Below the pieces are notes generated by a model. The model had not been told where the DNA came from. It ran no database searches and saw only the letters and a program-made list of their open reading frames with translations. 64,000 nt of DNA from BOG-908 sp965198855 (GTDB lineage: Bacteria; Pseudomonadota; Alphaproteobacteria; Acetobacterales; Acetobacteraceae): NCBI GenBank assembly GCA_965198855.1, contig CBDAPZ010000001.1:1550001-1614000 (forward strand). Direction: 5' to 3'. Each line of letters begins with the position of its first letter. Position 1 is the stretch's first letter. The position numbers and the translations under genes were made by a program. This document shows positions 25,960 to 34,645 of the stretch, piece after piece.

Positions 25960-27185
25960 TTGGGGCCTCCTGTCGGCTGGAAAACGGATTTGTCGGCGGC
26001 AAACCATTGTGTGCCGCCGCCGGGCGTGGCGACCGGGGCAGGGCCGGACCATGTATCTGTCACCGGCGCCGCGGTGGATTGCAGCACCTCTGTATCCTGG
26101 GTGACGGTATAGGTCTGCAATGTCCTGCCTTCTCCGGAAATGCCCAGTTCGCCGGGCGTGGTTCCCGCCGGCGCGAAGTAATTGCCCGTGCCGCGCTCAG
26201 GATTCGTATATTGCGTTACCGTTTGGCCCTGCTTGAGTGTGACGACGGAGACATCCTGCGACGGATCGATCCCTGCCATCTGCGCATCGATCCTGTCGGC
26301 CGGCCAGCCGGTGCGTTCGTAATAGGCACGCGCGACCGCCATGCGTGAGGCTTCGGTATCGGCCGAAGCGCGACCTACCTTGCTGCGGGTGCTGGAAGGT
26401 GCGGCATCGTCGCCGGCGCCACCTCCACCCTCCGCACCACCCGCGCGGCGTCGGGCCGCACGGGTGACGACGGCGGTCAGCAGGGCGATGCCGACCAAGG
26501 TCAGCCCCTCGGCAAAATGCTTCACCGCCTGGTCGAACTCGCCCTCAGTGGTGGCGCGCACGCAGGCGACGACCGCGCGGAGTGCCTTATACAGGCCGGT
26601 GAGGCCGGCAAACCCGGCTTGGCTATAGGCCCACCACGCCAGGGCCGCGTCGGCGATCTCCCCGACGCCGATGAATTGGGCTGCCAGCAGCACGGCGAAG
26701 GCAGCGGCGATACCCGCCAGCGCCTCGACCGTGACCATGCTGCGAAAAGCGCGCGCGAGATCGGGGCCCAGTTCCTTGGGGGTGCGTTCCAGCAGCAGGC
26801 GGATACGCTGCTCCGGCGACATGCCCGCGAAGGCCGCCAAGGGCGTCGGTCCAGGCTTTGGCGCCGGCATGCCGACCTGCTGCCCGAGCGGCGCGCGCGG
26901 CAGGAACATGCCGATGATCGTTCGGCGCGCAAGGCCCATGCCGAGCGCATCGATCAGGGCCTCGGTGTTGGGCAGGCCGGTCGGGATCTGCATATTGGCA
27001 CGCGCTGCCAATCGCCTGGCGCGCGCTGCAACGACCGGGTCCTGAAACGATCGGCGTGCCTGCCGCAAATGGGCGGCCATGGTTGGATCGAGAGTCGCGA
27101 TGGTGCCCAGTTGGGGATCCTGCGGCAAGCCCAGGATGAGGATGCCGGCGGCCGACGGAATTTCTACAGGGTCGGTATCTCGCAA
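25956..27185 (-). CDS. Tse6-like T6SS effector (polymorphic toxin type 46, predicted NAD(P)+ glycohydrolase)
   Basis: 409-residue predicted T6SS antibacterial effector. Residues 1-145 are a soluble N-terminal region. Residues about 154-241 form two or three hydrophobic helices like the translocation segments of Tse6-type effectors. A Gly-rich linker at 248-262 is followed by the C-terminal toxin domain, about 280-409. The toxin motifs ARAYYERTGWPADRI, QYTNPERGTGNYFAP and LQSTAAPVTDTWS fit the type-46/Tse6 group that hydrolyses NAD(P)+. Unlike Tse6 it has no PAAR domain; PAAR is a separate gene at 34348. It follows hcp and a strong terminator, and precedes a Tsi6-like gene. The start appears to be TTG at 27185, because the nearby ATG is out of frame. 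Family assignment is by eye. Confidence 0.75.
   Translation of the reverse strand: MRDTDPVEIPSAAGILILGLPQDPQLGTIATLDPTMAAHLRQARRSFQDPVVAARARRLAARANMQIPTGLPNTEALIDALGMGLARRTIIGMFLPRAPLGQQVGMPAPKPGPTPLAAFAGMSPEQRIRLLLERTPKELGPDLARAFRSMVTVEALAGIAAAFAVLLAAQFIGVGEIADAALAWWAYSQAGFAGLTGLYKALRAVVACVRATTEGEFDQAVKHFAEGLTLVGIALLTAVVTRAARRRAGGAEGGGGAGDDAAPSSTRSKVGRASADTEASRMAVARAYYERTGWPADRIDAQMAGIDPSQDVSVVTLKQGQTVTQYTNPERGTGNYFAPAGTTPGELGISGEGRTLQTYTVTQDTEVLQSTAAPVTDTWSGPAPVATPGGGTQWFAADKSVFQPTGGPN
25966..25970 (-). promoter_or_regulatory. Ribosome binding site fixing the immunity-gene TTG start
   Basis: GGAGG on the minus strand, six bases before a TTG that overlaps the upstream TGA. It decides the start of the Tsi6-like gene against longer in-frame alternatives. 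Confidence 0.7.
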
Positions 27186-27204
27186 CGCATTTTATCCAAC
27201 CAGA

Positions 27205-27255
27205 AAAAAAAGTTTGGGGGAGCAGAAGCCTGCCCCCCCCAAACCCCCCGGCACT
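27205..27255 (-). terminator. Rho-independent terminator after hcp (G-tract hairpin)
   Basis: On the minus strand a GGGGGGTTTGGGGGGGG tract pairs with CTCCCCCAAAC and is followed by a run of eight T, a classic intrinsic terminator 12 bp after the hcp stop. It separates the abundantly needed hcp from the toxin gene. A degenerate relative follows tssJ at 36641. Confidence 0.8.
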
Positions 27256-27266
27256 ATGGGCTGGAA

Positions 27267-27755
27267 CTACGAGCTCATTGCTTGGCCCAGATCGTAGGTG
27301 ATGTTCACCGGGCTGCCCGCCGAGCCATCGGCGTTCATCGGCGTCACCTTGGTTTCGATCTTCACGAAGTTCAACGACAGACTTTCGCTCGGGCGATCGC
27401 CGGCGCTGCTCAGCGAGTAACCGCTGATGATCACGTTGGACAGCGTGAAAGTGGAATAGACGTCGAGCTTGCCTTTGTTGGTGCGCACGAAATCGATCTG
27501 CACGGTGGCGGCATCGCCGCTCCCGGTGCCCTGATAGGCTTCCGTCAGCAACTTCACAGAAGCCTTGTCGAACTCCTTGGTTACCGAGATTTCGCTCACC
27601 GACGGCGCGCTGGATTCACGGTCTTCGCTGGAGCCTGTCGGCGACGAGACGCCGCGGCCGACGCCCCATTGAAACGAGCTGAGCTCGATCCAGGTCGCAT
27701 GGCCCGATTCCGTAACATCGCCGGTGATGCTGCCATATTTCATGTAGATCGGCAT
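27267..27755 (-). CDS. hcp: Hcp, T6SS inner tube protein
   Basis: TssD/Hcp (162 residues) forms hexameric rings that stack into the T6SS tube and can carry effectors in the lumen. The N-terminus MPIYMKYGSITGDVTESGH and the VTKEFDKASVKL block are characteristic of the Hcp1 family. The start is ATG 27755, with GGAAGG seven bases upstream; the TTG six bases earlier is out of position for that site. It follows clpV by 37 bp on the same strand and is followed by a strong intrinsic terminator, an arrangement that would boost hcp relative to the downstream toxin. Confidence 0.95.
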   Translation of the reverse strand: MPIYMKYGSITGDVTESGHATWIELSSFQWGVGRGVSSPTGSSEDRESSAPSVSEISVTKEFDKASVKLLTEAYQGTGSGDAATVQIDFVRTNKGKLDVYSTFTLSNVIISGYSLSSAGDRPSESLSLNFVKIETKVTPMNADGSAGSPVNITYDLGQAMSS

Positions 27756-27792
27756 GTGCAATCCTTCCTTTTGGTTCAGCCGTGTTCACCGC

Positions 27793-30426
27793 TCAAGCTA
27801 CGGCGTATTCGAAATTCCCGTCCGGCCCTACGCTGACACCGACACTGGTGATCTGTTCGCCTGCTGCCAGGCGGCCGAGCACCTCGGCCGAAAGCTCCGG
27901 CAGAAGCGTGCGGGACAATATCGTCTCGATGTTCCGCGCGCCAGACGAATTTTCAGTACAGCGTGCAGCAATCACGTCGATCAGCTTCGGATCATAGGTG
28001 AAGCTCGCGCCATAGCTGCCATGCACGCGCTTTTCGATGCGGCGCAGCTGCAATGCGGTGATCTGCCGGATGATCTCGTCCGAAAGCGGGAAATACGGCA
28101 CCAGCTGGATGCGGCCCAGAAAGGCGGGCTTGAAATACTTGGCGAGCTCCGGCCGCAAGGCTTCGCCGAGGCCTGCCGCATCGGGGGCAGTCTCCGGATC
28201 TGCAAAGAGCTTTGCGATCAGATCGGTGCCGGCATTGCTCGTCATGATGATGACGGTGTTCTTGAAATCGATGTCGCGGCCTTCGCCGTCCTTCATATTG
28301 CCCTTGTCGAACACCTGGAAAAACACGTCCTGCACGCCGGGATGCGCCTTCTCCATTTCGTCGAGCAGAATCACCGAGTAAGGCCGCCGCCTTACGGCCT
28401 CGGTCAGTATGCCGCCTTCGCCGTAGCCGACATAGCCGGGCGGTGAGCCCATCAGCAGACTGACCTTATGTTCTTCCTTGAACTCGGTCATGTTGATGGT
28501 GGTGAGGTTCTGCTCGCCGCCATACAGCAATTCAGCCAATGCGAGCGCCGTTTCGGTCTTGCCGACACCCGATGTGCCGACCATGAGGAACACGCCGATC
28601 GGCTTGCGCGGATCGGTGAGCCCGGCGCGCGAGACGCGTATCGCCTGTGCCACGGCTTCGAGCGCGTGCGGCTGTCCGATCACGCGTTTTTCGAGATTCT
28701 CCTTCAGGCTCAACACGGATTTTATTTCATCACTGCGCATGCGGCCGGCAGGGATGCCGGTCCAGGTCTCGACGATCTCGGCGACTGCCTGCGCATCGAC
28801 CATCGGGAACACCAGCGGATGCTCGCCCTGCAGCGCAGTCAGCTCGCTTCGCAGTTGCAGCAATCTTTCGCGTGGTGCTGTCTGCAACGCGGGATCGGTA
28901 GCCGTCTCGATCTCGGTCAACGCCGCAATGATCTCGGTGTTCAGCTTGCGTTCGGTCTCCCAGCGCGTGGTGAGTTCGGCAAGTTCCTGGCTGGCGGCTG
29001 CTGTTTCCTCATCGAGCACGGCAAGGCGAGCTGCATGATCGCCGCCGCCGGCTGCCTCGCGTGCGAGAATGCCGCGCTCGGTTTCGGCCAAGGACAGCCT
29101 GCGCTGACGGTCTTCGATCGGCGCCGGTGTCGCGGCCTGGCTCATGCCGACGCGTGCGCAGGCGGTGTCGATGAGGCTCACCGCCTTGTCGGGCAGTTGC
29201 CGGCTCGGAATGAATCGCGCAGAAAGTTTGACCGCGGCTTCCACCGCCTCGTCGAGGATGCGAACCTTGTGGTGTCGCTCCAGCGTGCCCATCAGCCCGC
29301 GCACCATCGCAATCGCGATCGGCTCTGACGGTTCCTCGACCTTGACCACCTGGAAACGACGTGTGAGCGCCGCGTCCTTCTCGAAATATTTCTTGTATTC
29401 CGCCCATGTGGTCGCGGCAATGCTACGCAATTCGCCGCGTGCCAGAGCCGGTTTGAGCAGGTTCGCCGCATCGTTCTGCCCGGCCGAGCCACCGGCGCCG
29501 ATCAGCGTATGTGCCTCGTCGATGAACAGGATCACCGGCTTGGGGCTGGCTTTCGTTTCTTCTATGACAGATTTGAGACGGTTCTCGAACTCGCCTTTCA
29601 CACCGGCACCTGCCTGCAGCAATCCCAGGTCGAGCGTGCGCAGGATCACATCGCGCAACGCGGGAGGCACGTCGCCGGCAGCGATACGCTGGGCGAAGCC
29701 TTCGACTACGGCGGTCTTGCCGACGCCGGCCTCGCCGGTGAGGATCGGATTGTTCTGCCGCCGGCGCGTCAGGATGTCGATGACCTGGCGGATTTCCGCG
29801 TCACGCCCGAGAATGGGATCGATTTTCCCCGCCCGCGCCTGCGCCGTCAGATCGACCGTATATTGATCCAGCGCCGCAGTGCCGGCGGGTCGCTGCGTTA
29901 CCTGGCCGGACGCTTCTCCCCCGTCGCCTGCCGCACTCTCGGTCGCCGTCTCGCTGCTGGCGGCGGTGATCGTTTCGAAGTCGCGCTGCAGCATTTCCGG
30001 CGAGAGGCGGGCGAGCTGGCCCGACATTTCGCGAGCCCTGCGCTGCAAGGTTTCATCGGCGAGCAACGCCCAGAGAACATGGCCCGAACGCACATGCGAA
30101 AATCCGTGCGTCACCGAAGCCAGGAGCCAGGCCTCGCGAATCAGGCTGACGATTTCCGGTGCAAGCGCCGGCGCACGGCTGTTGCCGGTCTTCAAACGAT
30201 CCAGTTGGCGGTTGATGTCGGCCGCCAGCCGGCCTTCATCGATCTCGTAATGACGCAGGATGAGGGCGACATCATGGCCCTGCCCGTCCAGCAGCTTGAG
30301 CAGCCAGTGCTCGATCTCGACATTATAATGCGTGCGCGAAAGGGTGAGCCCCGCCGCGGCCTCGAGAGCGGCACGGCAATGCGGATCAAGCCGCTCGATC
30401 AGCGATTTCAACGCCAGCGCGGCCAT
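27793..30426 (-). CDS. tssH: ClpV (TssH), T6SS sheath-disassembly ATPase
   Basis: AAA+ ATPase of the Clp/Hsp100 family that recycles contracted TssB/TssC sheath. It is 877 residues from the ATG at 30426, chosen for the GGGAG seven bases upstream and the family-typical start MAALALKSLIERLDP; the open frame further upstream is non-coding. There is a Clp-N domain at about 1-150. Two AAA modules have Walker A motifs GEAGVGKTA (about 231) and GTSGVGKTE (about 617), with a ClpB-like middle region between them. It is the first gene of the minus-strand unit clpV-hcp-toxin-immunity and diverges from tssA. Confidence 0.95.
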   Translation of the reverse strand: MAALALKSLIERLDPHCRAALEAAAGLTLSRTHYNVEIEHWLLKLLDGQGHDVALILRHYEIDEGRLAADINRQLDRLKTGNSRAPALAPEIVSLIREAWLLASVTHGFSHVRSGHVLWALLADETLQRRAREMSGQLARLSPEMLQRDFETITAASSETATESAAGDGGEASGQVTQRPAGTAALDQYTVDLTAQARAGKIDPILGRDAEIRQVIDILTRRRQNNPILTGEAGVGKTAVVEGFAQRIAAGDVPPALRDVILRTLDLGLLQAGAGVKGEFENRLKSVIEETKASPKPVILFIDEAHTLIGAGGSAGQNDAANLLKPALARGELRSIAATTWAEYKKYFEKDAALTRRFQVVKVEEPSEPIAIAMVRGLMGTLERHHKVRILDEAVEAAVKLSARFIPSRQLPDKAVSLIDTACARVGMSQAATPAPIEDRQRRLSLAETERGILAREAAGGGDHAARLAVLDEETAAASQELAELTTRWETERKLNTEIIAALTEIETATDPALQTAPRERLLQLRSELTALQGEHPLVFPMVDAQAVAEIVETWTGIPAGRMRSDEIKSVLSLKENLEKRVIGQPHALEAVAQAIRVSRAGLTDPRKPIGVFLMVGTSGVGKTETALALAELLYGGEQNLTTINMTEFKEEHKVSLLMGSPPGYVGYGEGGILTEAVRRRPYSVILLDEMEKAHPGVQDVFFQVFDKGNMKDGEGRDIDFKNTVIIMTSNAGTDLIAKLFADPETAPDAAGLGEALRPELAKYFKPAFLGRIQLVPYFPLSDEIIRQITALQLRRIEKRVHGSYGASFTYDPKLIDVIAARCTENSSGARNIETILSRTLLPELSAEVLGRLAAGEQITSVGVSVGPDGNFEYAVA

Positions 30427-30621
30427 GAAAACTCCCACCCCTTTGTTGCGGCGAACCCTAGGTTTGATCTCCCGGGCTGTCCAGACGTATGAAGCGGTGC
30501 GGTTCTTAGCGCAAGACACGCGCGCTGCACAGGTTTTACGCTCGCAAGCCGGTCCCTCGTAGACGTTTTCCTTGCCGGACAGCAACATAATCAACTGCAA
30601 CGATCATAAGCCGGAGCCTGA
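30427..30621. promoter_or_regulatory. Divergent intergenic region between clpV and tssA
   Basis: A 195-bp gene-free region that must hold the outward promoters of both main T6SS units. It has a GGAG seven bases before the tssA ATG and GGGAG before clpV. A CATAAT at 30587 is a possible -10 for tssA, but no good -35 was found at the right distance. No sigma-54 (TGGCAC-N5-TTGC) site was seen. Confidence 0.4.
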
Positions 30622-31740
30622 ATGACCGACGAACTCGCTTCTTCCATCGGCCTGGCGGACATGTTGACGCCGCTATCGGGCGAAAGCCCCGTCGGCGCCG
30701 ACCTGCGGCAGGATTTCAGTGCGGCATCGCCCTATTATCGGCTGCGGGATGCGCGCTCCGAGGCACGTGCGGCAGAACGTGCGGCCGATGGCGGCGAAGC
30801 CGATCCCACGGCCAGTGCCGGAGATTGGCGTACAGTCAGGCAGATCGCGGTGTCGGTGCTGACCGAGGGCACGCGCGACCTGGAGATCGCCGCCTGGCTC
30901 ACCGAATCCCTGGTGCGCGGCGAGGGCATCACCGGCCTTGCGGTAGGCGCCGCCCTGATGCGCGATCTCGTCACCAATTTTTGGGCGCAAGGCCTGTATC
31001 CGAGAGAGGACGAGGACGGCGTCGTGACACGGGTGCAGCCGGTGACCGGGCTGAACGGCGAAGGCGGCGACGGGACGCTGATACAGCCGTTGCGCAAGCA
31101 GATTTTCTTTACCAAACCGGACGGTACGCCGGTCGCGTTCTGGGAATTTCAGGCCTCTCTCAGGCTGCAGGGCGAAGGAGATGCCACCAAGCGGCAGGCA
31201 CGCCTTGCCGCAGGTGTCGTGCCGTTCGACGACATGGAGAATTTCGCGCGCGCGGCCGGTGGCGGTAATTTCGTTCTGCTGCGCCGCAGCCTCAAGCAGG
31301 CGCTGGCAAACTGGGCCGAAATGACCACGGCGCTGGATGCAGCGTCAGGGCGCGACAGCCCGCCGACCGGCCGCGTGCGCGAATTGCTTGAGGAGATGCT
31401 GGACGTGGTGTCACGCTACGCGCCGCCGGAGACCGATGAGCCGGGCGCTACCAACGAGGACCAGCCGCAGGAAGAAACGGGCGGCGCATCCGGTGCCGCA
31501 TCTGGCCACGCAGCCGGCGTGCCGAAGACGCCCACGCGGGAGGACATGCTGCGCGAACTGGTCAAGATCGCCGATTTCTTCCGTCGCAGCGAACCGCACT
31601 CACCGCTCGCCTACACGCTCGAGGAGGCGGTACGACGAGGCCGCATGAGCTGGCCGGAACTGCTTGCGGAAATCGTGCCCGACGAGACCGCGCGCAACCA
31701 GATGCTGACACAGCTCGGCATAAAGCCGGTCTGGCAATGA
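30622..31740 (+). CDS. tssA: TssA, T6SS assembly-initiation protein
   Basis: ImpA-type TssA (372 residues), the cytosolic cap/initiator that recruits baseplate components and primes tail growth. The N-terminal ImpA domain is at about residues 10-140 (LTPLSGESPVGADLRQD; RTVRQIAVSVLTEGTRDLEIAAW). The C-terminus SREDMLRELVKIADFFRRSEPHSPLAY type (here TREDMLRELVKIADFF, then EPHSPLAYTLEEAVRRG) is the conserved short-TssA tail. Starts at 30622 after GGAG and opens the large plus-strand unit. Confidence 0.93.
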   Translation: MTDELASSIGLADMLTPLSGESPVGADLRQDFSAASPYYRLRDARSEARAAERAADGGEADPTASAGDWRTVRQIAVSVLTEGTRDLEIAAWLTESLVRGEGITGLAVGAALMRDLVTNFWAQGLYPREDEDGVVTRVQPVTGLNGEGGDGTLIQPLRKQIFFTKPDGTPVAFWEFQASLRLQGEGDATKRQARLAAGVVPFDDMENFARAAGGGNFVLLRRSLKQALANWAEMTTALDAASGRDSPPTGRVRELLEEMLDVVSRYAPPETDEPGATNEDQPQEETGGASGAASGHAAGVPKTPTREDMLRELVKIADFFRRSEPHSPLAYTLEEAVRRGRMSWPELLAEIVPDETARNQMLTQLGIKPVWQ

Positions 31741-31847
31741 AATTCGTGCAGCTTCGGGAGGATTGACGGGTCTCGCCTGCCGCACGTCCTGCGCACACGC
31801 GATGCGGGTGACTGGCACGTCCGACACGAGACCTGCTATACAAAGAC

Positions 31848-33722
31848 ATGGTCATCGATGACTCAAAGCGGCTGCTGGCGCTCACCACCGTTCTGGGTGC
31901 GGACGTGCTATACCCGGTCGCCTTCCAGGCGGAGGAGCAGATCAGTGCGCCGTTCAGCGTCACTGTCGAAGCGGTTTCCGCAGAACAGGGCATAAAGGCG
32001 GAGAGCCTGCTGTTCACGCAGATCTGTCTTACGGTGCAGCAAGGCGGCGTGAAACGATATTTCAATGGCATGGTGCAGGCATTTTCCGCCTCCGGCCTGC
32101 CGCAGCGCGGCATGTGGCGCTACACGCTAAGTATCGCACCGAAACTTTGGTTTATGAGCCAGACGGTGGATTGCAGGATCTTCCAGCAGAAAACCGTGCT
32201 AGACATCGTTCAGACGATCTGCGGCGAAGCCTCGCAGACGGTGCAGATGCGCCCGCTCGGCACCCCGCCGACGCTCGACTACGTCACGCAATACAACGAA
32301 ACCGATCTGCACTTCATCCAGCGTCTGCTGGAGCAGGAAGGTTTTTATTATTTTTTCGAGCAGAGCGCCGGCGACCACATCATGGTGGTGACCAACCAAA
32401 ACCAGAGTTTCCCAGCCGCCCCCAAGCCGGTGCTGGCAGTGATCCACGAGGGCAATAATATCGATGTGCTAAGCGAATGGCGTGCGGTGAGTGCGACGGC
32501 CACAGGCAGTGTGCGGCTGATTGATTACGATCCAAGCCCGAACACCCTGCCCGATGGCACCACGACCGCAAGCCCCTCGGTCACCGGGGACGCGCATCGC
32601 GACGTGATGATGTGGCCGGCGCTGACCACGGTTACGTCCGAGGTAACGGCGCGGACCAAGATCGCCATCGAGGCGGCAACGGCAGAGGCGGCGCTGATCG
32701 AGACCGCCGGCAGCAACCACACGCTGGGTGCGGGCAGCCGCTTCACCCTGTTCCGCGATCCGTTCACCGGCGCTTCCAGCGTCGACCACATCATACGCTC
32801 GGTGAGCCATCGCGGCAGCGACGATAGCTGGTATGCCAGCAGCCCGACGGTCGAATATGCCAATGCACTCACCGTGTTCCCTGCGACCACCACCTGGCGC
32901 GAGAAGCAGCTTGCACGTCGCCCGCAGATGGCGGGCATCTTCACTGCCATCGTGCTGGGCGAATCAGGCGAGGAGATCCACGCGGATTCCCTCGGCCGTA
33001 TCAAGGTGCGGCTGAAATGGGACCATCGCAGCGACACCGTGGCCGGACAGGCCGTCTGGGTGCGGGTGATCCAGCCCTGGGCGGGCACTGCCTGGGGCTA
33101 CCAATATCTGCCGCGTGTGGGCTTCGAAGTCGCTGTCAGCTTCATGGATGGCGACCCGGATCGCCCTGTGGTCGTCGGCGGCTTTTATAACGGTACCAAT
33201 ACGATCCCGTTCGCGGTGCCGGCCGAGCAGACCAAAAGCGGTTTTCGCACGCGTTCGACCAAGGGCGGCGGCGACTCGAATTTTTCCGAGTTCTCCATCG
33301 ACGACAAAATGGGCAGCGAACTGGTGTTCCTGCATGCCGAAAAGGACATGACGCGCGAGGTCGAGAACGACGACAAGACCACCGTCAAGAACGACCAGAC
33401 CCTCGAGGTGGACAACACCCAGACCGACACGATCAAGAAGGGCCGTACCACCACCATCAACCAGGGCGGCGACAAGCTGACGGTGGATGCCGGCGACCTG
33501 ACGGTGAAAGTCTCGACCGGTGCTGTGAGCATCGAGGCGATGACCACCATCACGCTGAAGGTCGGCGAGAACACCATCACCATCAGCCAGAGCGGGATCG
33601 AGATCAAAGGCATCATGGTCACCGCGGAGGGCCAGGCGATGACGCAGGTGAAGGCCCCGATGGTCGAGGTGAACGCCGATGGCATGCTGACCCTCAAGGG
33701 CGGCATCACCATGATCAACTGA
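31848..33722 (+). CDS. vgrG: VgrG (TssI), T6SS spike protein
   Basis: 624-residue spike trimer subunit at the tip of the Hcp tube. The gp27-like part is at about 1-380 (YVTQYNETDLHFIQRLLEQEGFYYFFE is split by family convention; the core EQEGFYYFFEQS is seen near 165). A gp5 OB-fold follows at about 390-480 (GRIKVRLKWDH and WVRVIQPWAGTAWGYQ), then a C-terminal beta-prism rich in T/D/I/V repeats. No added effector domain beyond the spike. A PAAR gene two genes downstream supplies the tip. A TGCTATACA six bases before the ATG could be an extended -10 for a leaderless message, but this is weak. Confidence 0.95.
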   Translation: MVIDDSKRLLALTTVLGADVLYPVAFQAEEQISAPFSVTVEAVSAEQGIKAESLLFTQICLTVQQGGVKRYFNGMVQAFSASGLPQRGMWRYTLSIAPKLWFMSQTVDCRIFQQKTVLDIVQTICGEASQTVQMRPLGTPPTLDYVTQYNETDLHFIQRLLEQEGFYYFFEQSAGDHIMVVTNQNQSFPAAPKPVLAVIHEGNNIDVLSEWRAVSATATGSVRLIDYDPSPNTLPDGTTTASPSVTGDAHRDVMMWPALTTVTSEVTARTKIAIEAATAEAALIETAGSNHTLGAGSRFTLFRDPFTGASSVDHIIRSVSHRGSDDSWYASSPTVEYANALTVFPATTTWREKQLARRPQMAGIFTAIVLGESGEEIHADSLGRIKVRLKWDHRSDTVAGQAVWVRVIQPWAGTAWGYQYLPRVGFEVAVSFMDGDPDRPVVVGGFYNGTNTIPFAVPAEQTKSGFRTRSTKGGGDSNFSEFSIDDKMGSELVFLHAEKDMTREVENDDKTTVKNDQTLEVDNTQTDTIKKGRTTTINQGGDKLTVDAGDLTVKVSTGAVSIEAMTTITLKVGENTITISQSGIEIKGIMVTAEGQAMTQVKAPMVEVNADGMLTLKGGITMIN

Positions 33723-33729
33723 GGGTACG

Positions 33730-34344
33730 ATGCCACCTCCCGAACAGGCGCCGAATGTCGTGCCGCTCAGCAAAATGCAGGGCGCCAAGCTTGCCGATCT
33801 GGTGCCGCTGCTGTTCCTCACCGAACCCGCCGCCGGGCTGGTGACGCAATGCGCCGACACGGTTGCCGCCTTGCAGGCGCTCGAAGCTGCCGACCTGCTC
33901 ACCGAGGCCGCACGGCTGACGGCGCATGCCCTGCCGAAGCGCGAGGCCGTCTGGTGGGCCTGCATGTGCGCCCGTCACACCGCCCTGGCTGCGATGCCGC
34001 CCGCCGACCAGCGAGCTCTGGAGGACGCCGAGGCCTGGGTGTTCAAAGGGGAGGATTCACTGCGCCGCCGCGCCTTCGAGCATGCCCAGGAATCCAATTT
34101 TGCGAGCCCTGAGGCCTGGGCTGGTGTGGCGGCTTTCTGGTCGGGTGATTCGATGGCGCCGCTCGGCCAAGCGAACGTGCCGCCGGCCTCTCATCTCGCC
34201 GCTACCGCGGTCGCGGGCAGCGTGCTGCTGGCGGCCGTACGCGACCCGGCGGAACGTCGCGCAGCCAGGCTGAGCCGCTTCCTGGCCTCCGCCCGTGACA
34301 TCGCGGCCGGGGGCACCGGCCGGCTTGCCGCAGAGGCGGATTGA
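33730..34344 (+). CDS. T6SS-linked hypothetical protein between vgrG and PAAR (DUF6931-like)
   Basis: A 204-residue Ala-rich helical protein with no signal peptide. It starts seven bases after vgrG and ends three bases before the PAAR gene. Recognisable stretches are LPKREAVWWACMCARH (about 68-83) and SPEAWAGVAAFWSGDSMAP (about 126-144). It resembles small proteins annotated DUF6931 in alphaproteobacterial T6SS loci; this is from memory. The position between spike and tip proteins suggests an adaptor or chaperone for loading VgrG or PAAR, analogous to but unrelated in sequence to DUF4123 and DUF1795 adaptors. That role is inference. Confidence 0.7.
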   Translation: MPPPEQAPNVVPLSKMQGAKLADLVPLLFLTEPAAGLVTQCADTVAALQALEAADLLTEAARLTAHALPKREAVWWACMCARHTALAAMPPADQRALEDAEAWVFKGEDSLRRRAFEHAQESNFASPEAWAGVAAFWSGDSMAPLGQANVPPASHLAATAVAGSVLLAAVRDPAERRAARLSRFLASARDIAAGGTGRLAAEAD

Positions 34345-34347
34345 GGC

Positions 34348-34635
34348 ATGGGGATGCCCGCAGCCCGCATTGGCGACCTGCATGTCTGCCCGATGCTCAC
34401 CGTGCTGGTGCCGCATGTCGGCGGCCCGATCGCGCTAGGCGAGCCGACCGTGCTGGTAGGCGGCATGCCGCAGGCCAGAGTGACCGATATGGTGACCTGC
34501 GTGGGTCCGCCGGACATGATCGCCATGGGCTCCTTCACCACGCTGGTCGGCGGGCTGCCGGCGGCACGGCTGGGCGATCTGTGTGGCCATGGCGGCACGA
34601 TCGTGCTGGGGTGTTTCACGGTATTGATCGGCTGA
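34348..34635 (+). CDS. PAAR-domain T6SS spike-tip protein
   Basis: A 95-residue stand-alone PAAR protein that sharpens the VgrG tip and can carry effectors. PAAR motifs are visible as MPAARIGDLHVCPM at the N-terminus and LPAARLGDLCGHGGTIVLG at the C-terminus, with His and Cys residues expected to bind the tip zinc. It has no fused toxin or transmembrane part, so effectors must attach non-covalently. It sits directly downstream of the DUF6931-like gene. Confidence 0.92.
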   Translation: MGMPAARIGDLHVCPMLTVLVPHVGGPIALGEPTVLVGGMPQARVTDMVTCVGPPDMIAMGSFTTLVGGLPAARLGDLCGHGGTIVLGCFTVLIG

Positions 34636-34645
34636 TGAGTTTCGC

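Noticed and set aside
31813..31848. TGGCAC upstream of vgrG as a sigma-54 promoter
   Set aside because: The required TTGC five bases later is missing (ACAC instead).
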